Below the pieces are notes generated by a model. It searched no databases, was not told the origin of the DNA, and saw only the letters and a program-made list of their open reading frames with translations. Made by a program: the position numbers and the translations under genes. This document shows positions 32,960 to 41,659 of a stretch of DNA of 64,000 nt, piece after piece. The stretch's first letter is position 1. Every line of letters starts with the position of its first letter. The DNA lies in NCBI GenBank assembly GCA_022495995.1, contig JAFEMH010000334.1:1-64000 (forward strand), in the 5' to 3' direction. The stretch is from Adenophora triphylla var. japonica (lineage: Eukaryota; Streptophyta; Magnoliopsida; Asterales; Campanulaceae).

Positions 32960-34520
32960 AGACAAAGATTTATGAAATGGCTACAATTAGACATCTTTGA
33001 TCAAAGCTATACCTATGACTTCTGCTGAATAATTCTCCATCACATATGGTGGCTTCTTGAAATATTTTGTAATATTAATTCTTTAAATATAGCCTTGTAA
33101 TAAATTTTCTATGTCGATGTGAAAAATCAATGAAAATTTAGTTAAGTTGGTTTTTGAAAACAACTCCAATATGCAGCTAAGTTAAGAGTCTGCAAGTTCA
33201 TGCTCTCAAACAACACTTTAAAAGAAACAAATAGATTATGTGGATTTACTCCATTCAATAAGCTTATCAGTATCAGTATTTAGGACATATATTTACATGC
33301 ATACAAGGCTAGATTAATAACAAAGAGGAAGAAATTGGCAGACATAAAAAAGCAACATAGTTTAACAGTGAAAGCTCAGCTTGACAATTCATCGAACACC
33401 TAATCTGTAATCGACATGTCACGCAGAGTAGTAATTAAGCTACGAATACTACAAAAATAAAAATCTATGTCAAGGAGATGAATATGTGGTATCTAAGCTA
33501 CTACATGTGTTCAGTTTCATGTAAATTTATAACTGGAGTAGACAGTTGAGTACTTCATCATTGCAGTTCATAATTAATCTTGTATATACCAATTTGGAAT
33601 TCATAGCATTTGCAATCAATTATATCAATTCAATAGAACAAGTCAAAAACGCAGCTGGAAATGAATCTAATAGGTTAAAGAAGAATGTTTAAATCAGCCT
33701 AAAAGAAAATGAAGATTTAATGCTACAAGAATCCAAAGAAAATAATACCCAAATTAGATTTCAACAGCAAGAAAACAAATAGGTTAAAGAAGAAAGTTTA
33801 AATCAGCTAAAAAGAACATGGACATTTAATGCTACAAAAGTCCAAATAATATAATACCCAAATCAGACATCAACAACAAGAAAACAAATTCTACAAAAAT
33901 GATACTCTGCATTGAGATAATGAAGCTGTGAGAACCCAAACACAATTTCACAATGTAAAACAATAATGTAACTAGAAGGCCATCATATATAAGCGAAAAA
34001 CCTACAGAAAAAAATACCCAAATGATAATTCACAATTGAAGAAGCCATATTTAACCGAAAATGTCACTACTAAAAACTGTATGATCGCTTTAGCAAATCT
34101 AACGCCCAAATGAGATTACACAACAAAAAATGCAATCTAACAGGAAAATAGTGATTCTATAGATGGAATCGAGAGAACCAATATTTACTTTACCTGGAAC
34201 GAGAGAACCAATATTTCAACCTCAATTTTTGCAGCACATACTAAGATGGCTTCAATCTGTAGATGGAATTGATGATCCGGAATGAGAGATATCGTAAGAG
34301 AGATTACATTACAGAGAAAGAGAAGTGATTTCGTTTACTAGTTGTGCAGCCGCCTCCGTGCGTGCGTGATTTGCGAAATTTTGGAATTTGGGGATTTAGA
34401 GAATTGAGGGTTTAAGAGGGAAATCGTGGAGGGAAAAGGAAATTGGAATGGCAGTATAACACATAGGGGAAATCGTGGAGGGAAAGGGAAGTGGGGAGGG
34501 AATTTTATTTTATTTTGGGG
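32960..34520. other. CACTA-1 interior without recognised coding sequence
   Basis: This AT-rich interval has a local duplication of about 110 bp near 33670-33900 (gaaaacaaatag/gttaaagaagaa...caaataataccc). It may contain introns and 5' UTR of the leftward gene; no convincing exon was found. Confidence 0.4.
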
Positions 34521-34529
34521 AAATTTAAT

Positions 34530-34822
34530 GTTACGGTCTTAAAAACCGTAACCTACATTTTCTTTTTTTTTTTATAAAAAAAATTGTTATGGTCATATTA
34601 AAAGTATTGTAAATGGAAAAAAAAATTGCTCGTTAAAAGCTTTTGTTACGTTTTAGAAAAGACAGACACAAAAACATTTATTTACCCCGGTTTGTAGAAA
34701 ACCGTAGTAGACAATTTTTTATTTCTTACGGTCTTAAAAACCGTAATAAATAAAAGTCTATTTGCGTCGGTTTGACGGACCGTAACAAATAAAGTGTGGT
34801 AAAAGTCCCCTTTTTTGTAGTG
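34530..34822. repeat. CACTA-1 right subterminal repeats
   Basis: Motifs such as ttacggtcttaaaaaccgtaa occur at about 34530-34550 and 34725-34748, with gtttgacggaccgtaacaaa at about 34770. They mirror the gacggaccgtagc motifs of the left end (30420) and lie within 300 bp of the right terminus. Confidence 0.75.
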
Positions 34823-35197
34823 TCTATAGCATACATATACAATGTAATTTGATGTTTTAGTTACTTGATGTTTCTATAATTTGAAGCTTGTAAAGCCTCT
34901 GCAAGGTGACCATTAGTGTCACGCAACACAACTGGACATGTGGTGTCCTGTGTCACGCGACAGAAGTAGCCCCTTGCAGAAGGTTCAGTTCAGTTGTAAG
35001 TTCTGTCCAATCTCCATTGTAATTGGGATGTGGCCTCCCTTATCAAATGGTTCACAAGTTGTAGTTCCTCAGTTTCATCAATAAAAGCAAAACATATTTG
35101 TCATAATTCGTTTCACATCTTTGCACACACTTATGAATGATTGGATGTTATTTTGTAGAAAGACTCGTATCACGAGGTGTGTTGGGTGAACTCTCGA

Positions 35198-37407
35198 TGT
35201 GAGGACCCCGACCCGGAACCTACACGTGTCCCGAGTTGGAGCGTCCTCAAACTAACCCGAAAACACTAAACTTTTAAAACTTTACTTTGACTTTCAAACA
35301 TAAACATTAATAATATAACATTTTAAAAGAACTCCACTCAACTCCACATCGGAGGAGGAGATAACTAACTTCGAAAACGATCAACTGTTTAGTTACAAAA
35401 GATATTGGTTTTTAACGTAGAAAGATAAAGTTTATAATTACAAACGCCCAAAAGGAATTATGACAAAATAATTTCTACGCCAACCTAACGTACCCCGACA
35501 ATATCCCAAAATGCTCACGGCCAAACTCCTTTCCGTCCTTACTTGGGCGGTCCTCCTGTCTCGGGATCTAAAACAGTAAAGGGAGAGGGGTGAGAATAAA
35601 TCTCAGCAAGCTATTATGGATGCAGCAATATGCCAAATAAATGCAACATATAACAAGTCACACATAACACATTGGGAAAGCTATAAACACATTCCATTAC
35701 CTTGGTTTACCTTTTCCCGTCTGAACAGTAGTCGTACAACATTGGGTATAATAATACTCCAATTTACAGTGAGCTGCTTAAGCAATACTCACGTCTTAAA
35801 AGACCCGTTTTTCAGGGAACCAAATAAGACAGTAGCAACTCTGTAAGGCTTTTGGCTCAATACAGACGCTTATAACCCCAACTCGTGGCCACAGGAGGGG
35901 ACGGTCACAGATATAACATAATCCGATCACATTAGGTCACACTTCCATAATTGATTGTATTCTGTTATACCCCCAACGTCAGCTGACTCACACATATCAA
36001 GCACATAATAGATACTTGAATAAAATCCACAAAAAGGGATAAACAATAGCCACATGGTAATATATACTCATGCCCAATCAAGATCAAAGTGTAACAATTT
36101 ATGAATACACTAACAATGTCAACAACAATATATATATGACATCAAGTAAGGAATTGAGGGATCATTAACCTACCCTACCAATTCCAAAATCAAGGATACA
36201 AGACCTAAATGAAGGTTCAAGTTCAATTACTAAGTGGGAGTATCAATTTATAAGTGGCCAACAACTTGCTAAACGATCCTAGTTTAAATTAAGAAAACTG
36301 GTTCAGGGGGTATGGGCGACCGCCCTTGACACTTGGGCGACCGCCCAAGTGAATTGCCAAAGGGGAAAATGTTGCTGCCACTATGGGCGACCGCCCTCAC
36401 CACTTGGGCGACCGCCCAAGTGGTTTTCCAAGGCACCAATAACTCCTGCCAGCATGGGCGGCCGCTCAGCCCCCCTTGGGCGACCGCCCAAGCTCCTGCC
36501 AGCCCAAACTTTAGGTTTTTAACCCCTTTAGCCCTAGTCATCCCTTTCCTTCTACCATGGCTTGTTCAAGAACACCAAATGATAACTTCATCTTACCAAG
36601 TCCCAGTCAAAACATGTAAATTCAAAATCAAGTAATCCTAGATCATTTATCTACACCCATCCTACCCATTTCAAACCCTTTTTACAAGATCTTCCATGAA
36701 CCCTAACTTCAATAATTCCATTTTCCCAACATTCAACTCTCCTAAAATTTCCAAAGCAAGAACCAAGCATCACAAGAACAAGAAGAACATCAAGGAGAGT
36801 ATGAACAATTAAAAGAAGGGAAGTCATAACAACTTACTTGGATTTTATAAGGAAAGATTGATCTTGATGGGTTCCTCTAGGTGATTCAACTTCAATGGTG
36901 CTCTAAAACTTGATTTTTGGTGAAGAAAGTCTTGACTTCAAAGCTTGGGGAGTGGGAGCTTCAATGGAGGATTCAAAGAGTTTCTCTAGGGAAGAAGGGT
37001 AGTGAATGAGGAGGAGGAGGGGAAAGGAGTAAGAGAGGTGAGGGAGGGAGGACACTTGGCATGGCATGGGAGAAGTAAGGGATTTTGGCCCCCCATTTCA
37101 AAATAACCAAGGCTTTCACCCACTCAATTTAAATTAAAATAAATCTTATTCCCTTAATTCATCCTACTCATTTATTTAACCTCCTCCAATATTTATCTAT
37201 TTAATAATTTCCCATTTTTTTTTATTATTTCCCCTAGTTTCTTTATTTAATGTCCAATAAATTCTCATAAGATCCTAATTTTACTTTTCACTCAATTTAT
37301 CTCAATTTAAGAATTTAAAGGTATAATTGAACATATAAAGATAACATAAATATTAAAAGCATATAATTTATTATTTAAAATGAGTGCCTAGGGTTGGGGT
37401 CGTCACA
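35198..37407 (-). mobile_element. Tekay-type solo LTR with 5-bp target duplication
   Basis: On the minus strand it runs from TGTGACGACCCCAACCC (at 37407) to ggggtcctcaca (at 35198), 2210 bp. The flanks are ctcga (35193-35197) and ctcgg (37408-37412), a 5-bp duplication with one change. Internal blocks match the Tekay LTR at 21195: the complement holds the gataacggaatac...gtgacc, ggggttataagcgtctg and ttccctgaaaaacggg regions. It carries gggcgaccgccc palindromes where the Tekay LTR carries cacgagtcgtg. No internal region is present, so it arose by LTR-LTR recombination. Confidence 0.88.
36314..36492. repeat. GGGCGACCGCCC palindrome cluster in solo LTR
   Basis: Copies at 36314-36325, 36332-36349, 36385-36396, 36403-36420, 36455-36466 (variant) and 36475-36492. 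Three are extended to CTTGGGCGACCGCCCAAG (18 bp with a nearly perfect dyad). They occur as two close pairs plus a third pair with spacing of about 70 bp. Confidence 0.9.
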
Positions 37408-37488
37408 CTCGGTTCTTCCCAACATGTAACCTGACCCCCGAACCCATTCTCTATTTTTAAAAAGGTTTTTCAAAGTGTACCTTAAACA

Positions 37489-37502
37489 TGGCGTGGCGAC
37501 TC
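37489..37502 (+). promoter_or_regulatory. Primer-binding-site-like sequence of Tat-B
   Basis: TGGCGTGGCGACTC directly follows the LTR end taaaca. The same string follows the minus-strand LTR at 19303. Confidence 0.5.
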
Positions 37503-37519
37503 TAAATGAAATTTCGGCG

Positions 37520-38940
37520 AGCGTACATTCAGAAGAAAGGGAAGAAATCATCACCCTCCTAAAAAATAATCTGGATGTTTTCACCTGGAAGGTCGAGGAT
37601 ATAAGGGGAATCAAGGAAAAGATAGCTCTTCACAAGTTGGAAGTTGACCCATCTGCTAAACCTATCAAGCAAGGTCGAAGGATTTTCGCCAATGACAAAG
37701 ATAATGCAATTAAGGAAGAGGTGCAGAAATTACTAAGTGTTGGAATCATCAGGGAAGCAACCTACCCTGTTTGGTTGGCCAATATCGTGATGGTTAAAAA
37801 ACATAACGGGAAATGGCGAATGTGTGTAGATTTCACAGATCTCAATAAAGCCTGCCCGAAGGACAGTTGCCCGAAGGACAGTTACCCTCTCCCCAGAATT
37901 GACAAGTTGGAAGACTTATTGCTGGACACAGAACTCTAAGCTTCCTAGACGCTTATTCTGGATATCACCAAATTAAAATGGTTGAGGAAGACATTGAAAA
38001 ACCAGTCTTCTAGGTAGCTGGAGGAATTTATTGCTACACTATGATGCCCTTCGGGCTCAAGAATGCGGGCGCAACCTACCAACGCATGGTCAACAAAGCT
38101 TTTGGGGAACAGATAGATCGGAACATGAATGCCTACATATATGAAATGGTCATAAAGACTAAGAATGACAGTCACGCCCTAGACTTGGAGGAAATTTTGA
38201 TAACATACGAGCAAAGAGCATGAAACTGAATCCAATTAAGTGTGTGTTCGGGGTGACAGCCAGAAAATTCCTAGGCTTTATGGTATCACAAAGAGGAATT
38301 GAGGCGAACCCAGAGAAAATCAAAGCCTTGATTGACATGAAAGAACCTAGCAACATCAAGGAGGTTCAAAGGCTGAACGGAAAAATAGCTGCCCTTGGAA
38401 GATTCATTGCAAGATCCGCGGAAAAATCGCTGCCTTTCTTCAAAGTATTGAAGGGGACCAAGAGCTTATTCTGGACATCTGAATGCTCTGAATCATTCAA
38501 ACAGTTGAAGGAGTACTTGGGATCCCCTCCTTTGTTGAGGAGCCCTGTCATGGGAGAAATGCTATATGTTTTCCTAGCTGCAACGGACAACACTATAGCG
38601 GGAGTACTAGTCCGAAATGAAGGAACCACTCAGAATCCTATCTACTATGTAAGCAAGGCATTATCAGACGTGGAGAGAAGATACTTCAATGCAGAAAAGA
38701 TAGCCTATGCCCTAATCATATCGGTAAGAAAATTGCGAGTATACTGTTCTGCACATCCCATAACTGTGTATACCAATGCACCCCTAAAGAAAATCTTGCG
38801 TAATTTAGACTGCTTAGGATGTCTCCTTAATTGGTCTATCGAGCTCACTGAGTTTGATATCAGATACCAACCTTGGAAGACACTCATGGCTCAGCCTCTA
38901 GCCTATTTCATGGTTGAAACCACCTTTATAGGTGAGCACG
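37520..38940 (+). pseudogene. Tat-B reverse transcriptase and RNase H, catalytic box destroyed
   Basis: RT starts at its N-terminus (LLKNNLDVFTWKVEDIRGI), followed by YPVWLANIVMVKKHNGKWR and CVDFTDLNKACPKDS. A 15-bp direct duplication (gcccgaaggacagtt, about 37855-37885) doubles the CPKDS segment. A stop occurs at 37939 after LLLDTEL. Further pieces are MPFGLKNAGATYQRMVNKAF and NAYIYEMVIKTKNDSHALDL (38125-38185). Here the family's YVDD is replaced by YIYE, so both catalytic aspartates are gone. After a frame change, MKLNPIKCVFGVTARKFLGF leads into RNase H with VFLAATDNTIAGVLVRNE and YYVSKALSDVERRY, to about 38940. No gag or protease precedes it. Confidence 0.88.
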
Positions 38941-38949
38941 ACCCTACCT

Positions 38950-39460
38950 CCTGTAAATGCAAAAACCTGTGGGGGAAGAGCCGACCATCGAGCTCCCATC
39001 CAGCTGCTGGGTCTTATACACAGATGGTTCAGCCAATAAGGAAATAAGTGGAGCTGGAATTGTACTAAAAAGTCCTGATGGAGAGCACACCATCCAAGAC
39101 ATAATCAGATTCAAGTTTCCTGCTTCCAACAATCAAGCTGAGTACGAGGCCCTGATACTTGGCATAAAATTGGCATCCTTCTATGGAGCTACTAAAGTCG
39201 CCGCCTTCTGTGACTCCCAACTCGTAGTGAAATAGGTAGAGGGAGAGTATAACACTCAACATCCCACACTTACGAATTACAAAGACCTCGTCCTATACAT
39301 GACGAAAAAGTTGGAATTTTTTGAAATAAGTCGAATAGGAAGGGAGGATAATCAAGTAGCAGACATTCTATCTAAACTGGCCACTATTGATGTTGCAGAT
39401 CCTGACTCTAACCCATTTATAGTCTTTACCGAAGAACATGCATATAAAAGACTATGAGTA
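38950..39460 (+). pseudogene. Tat-B second RNase H
   Basis: SCWVLYTDGSANKEISGAG (from about 39000), a VLKSPDG segment, ASNNQAEYEALILG and FCDSQLVVK reproduce the D...E...D pattern of the extra Tat RNase H. An in-frame stop follows at 39233. The remainder (IGREDNQVADILSKLAT) carries the last conserved N-x-x-A-D box. All four acidic positions expected in the family are visible, although the frame is interrupted. Confidence 0.85.
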
Positions 39461-39499
39461 ATGCTCCTAGATGGGGAAGAGAAGTGTTGGATAGATGAA

Positions 39500-40700
39500 T
39501 ACATGGACTTCATAAAAAAAATCAACTTCCAGATGATGAAGCACGTACTAGACTTATCAAGAAGAATTCAGTAAGGTTCATAGTGATGAATGAAATTCTC
39601 TACAAAATATCATTCACAAAGCCCCTGTTGAGGTGCATCTACCCCAAGGAACCAGAAAATCTCTTGGCAGAAGTCCATGAAGGCATTTGTGGTGGTCACC
39701 CGGGGGCCAAAACTTTAGCTGAGAAAATCATCACGATAGGTTACTATTAGCCAAACCTGAGAGATGACACGCAAGCCTGTGTAAGAAAGTGTGGCAAGTG
39801 CTAGAGATACTCTGACATTCCTAGACTTCCAGAATTGGAACAGACTCTCATAATACCTATATGGCCATTTGACATGTGTCTCCCCCCCCCCCCGCCCGAG
39901 GTAATTGGAAGTATGTGATTATGGCAGTCGACTACTTCTCCAAGTGAATATAGGCAAAAGCCTTAGCCAAAATAATATAGGAGAATGCAATCAATTTCGT
40001 GCACAACTTCATTTGGTGTCGATTTGGGGTTCCACACACTATTATATCAGATCATGGTCTTCAGTTTTCAAAGGCATTTTTAGCAGAGCTGAACCGACTT
40101 GGAATCCGACAAATCAAGTCATCAATAAGCAAGCCTCAATGTAATGGACAAGCGTAAGAATCCAACAAGTTGGTGCTAACAGCCCTGACTAAGAATCTAG
40201 AGGGAAGTGATGGTAGATGATTTGATGAACTTCCCTTAGCCTTGTGGGTAGTTCGCATAACCACCTGGGGGCCAACCTGAGAAACCCCATCCACACTGAC
40301 CTTCGGTTCTGAGACCATGGCACCAGTTGAGATGGCTATCCCTACGACAAGAAATTCAAACTATGATGAGCAAATCAACAAGGGAAATAGGCTCCTAGAC
40401 CTATACCTAGTAGATGAAAGAAGACTATATGCTCAGATGAGGATGGTGAAATACAAGCAAATAATCAAAGCCTATTATGACAAAAGGGTCAACAAGATAG
40501 TATTCCAAGTCGGAGATTGGGTACTTAGAAAAATTGATTCAACTGGCAAAAAGAAAGAACAAAACAAGCTCTCCCCAAACTGGGAAGGAACCTAAATCAT
40601 CACTCAAGTTATCAGAGAAGGGACCTACAAAATGAATACCTCATATGGACAAGAGTTGAAACATCCGTGGCATTCTGATCATCTACGAAAATATTATCAC
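39500..40700 (+). pseudogene. Tat-B integrase
   Basis: The zinc-binding part is HEGICGGHPGAKTLAEKI and VRKCGKC (one Cys followed by a stop). The core reads YVIMAVDYFSK (about 39913-39945), CRFGVPHTIISDHG (about 40018-40058) and the E region SSISKPQCNGQA (about 40120-40150). A run of 11 C residues (39883-39893) and many stops interrupt it. The C-terminal domain is the best preserved: LLDLYLVDERRLYAQMRMV, YYDKRVNKIVFQVGDWVLR and HSDHLRKYY just before 40700. The copy is non-functional. Confidence 0.85.
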
Positions 40701-40849
40701 TAGTTTATAGTCCGTCTTTAATGTAATAAATTAAGTCTTTGTTAGTCATTTATAGTTATTTTCAATAGGATTGCAGTTCGATATAATCAATTCAGATAAT
40801 GAAAATTTATTTTTCATCAAGACTAATGACTAGCAAGACAAATGACGAG

Positions 40850-41280
40850 GAGCTCCTCCTCGGCATCAAGGGATAAACTCCCACAAAATTACCTAAAATC
40901 TATGACCGAACGACCCTCCTCGACATTGAGAGATAAAACCTCAAAAATTGTCTAACACCTATGACCGAACGACCCTCCTCGACATAAATAGGTGAAACCT
41001 TCAAAAATTGCCTAAAACCTATGACCGAACGATCTTACTTGGCATAGAGAGGTAAATCATCAAAAATTACCTAAGACCTATGTCGAATGACCTTCCTCGG
41101 TATAGAGAGGTAAAACGTCAAAAAAATGCCCAATACCTATGAATGAACGACCCTCCTTGGTATAGAAAGGCAAATCATTCAAAAATTATCTAAAACCTGT
41201 GGCCGAGAAACCTTCGTTGGCATAGAGAGATAATAAAAAATAACCTAAGTGTCATGCCTAGCAACCTCCCTCGGCCTAAT
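40850..41280. repeat. 60-bp tandem repeat, about 7 copies, in Tat-B 3' region
   Basis: The core acctatgaccgaacgaccct recurs with steps of 59-60 bp (40901, 40960, 41020, 41079, 41138 and later variants). It lies between pol and the antisense ORF, as tandem arrays do in Tat-A. Confidence 0.85.
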
Positions 41281-41650
41281 GACCAAACTTGCAAATTTGC
41301 CAAGTATTTATGACCGCACGAGCTTCCTCGGTTTAAACAATTACCTATGAGTGACAAGGACATCATCCTCGGCTTCCCAAGTTTGTTTGCGTTTGTACAA
41401 ATATTAAACAAACATTCAAACAAACGACATAGTTCAAATAAAGGCAGTTCATATCAAAGCGATAAAGTGAAGACGACGTAGAAATTGATGAAAGTCATTT
41501 CATTGATATAAAAGTTAAAGTACAAAAGAATCCTATTCTATTACATCAGAAAAGATACAAAGAACCCTAAGACTGATCACCCCCCCTAAAAAGGTCATCT
41601 TGATCAGCAGCGGGAGGGGGAATGATGACTTGATCAGAAAGGGCTTCTTC
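41281..41650. other. Spacer between repeat array and antisense ORF
   Basis: Degenerate continuation of the 60-bp array up to about 41360, then non-coding AT-rich sequence containing the probable 3' UTR of the leftward ORF. Confidence 0.4.
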
Positions 41651-41659
41651 AGTTGAGCT

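Larger units (their letters stand above)
30389..34822. mobile_element. CACTA-1: CACTA (En/Spm) transposon, 4.43 kb
   Basis: The left end is CACTACAAAAAATAACC and the right end is the complement of ttttttgtagtg, giving a CACTACAAAAAA inverted terminus. Both subterminal regions (30420-31110 and 34530-34800) carry many copies of gacggtt/aaccgtc motifs, as expected for CACTA transposase-binding repeats. A leftward TNP1-type gene remnant lies inside. It sits in the Tat-B LTR. The flanking trinucleotides are ggt and tct, so the usual 3-bp duplication is not preserved. No TNP2 transposase is visible, so it is non-autonomous or decayed. Confidence 0.85.
29338..37488 (+). mobile_element. Tat-B LTR, split by a CACTA element and a solo LTR
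   Basis: LTR segments are 29338-30388, 34823-35197 and 37413-37488, about 1.5 kb in total. It starts TGTGAGTACGCC after the purine tract, has a TATA box at 29673, and ends taaaca at 37488. The minus-strand copy at 19303-20615 lacks both insertions and confirms that the three segments belong together: ttgggtgaactctcg and gttcttcc are adjacent there. Confidence 0.8.

Noticed and set aside
30386..34825. 3-bp target duplication for CACTA-1
   Set aside because: The flanks are ggt and tct; no matching trinucleotide is visible, so I do not claim one.
36284..36635. ORFs on both strands over the GGGCGACCGCCC cluster
   Set aside because: Same reason; the repeated WAVAQ/ATALTTW-like residues are the palindrome read in frame.
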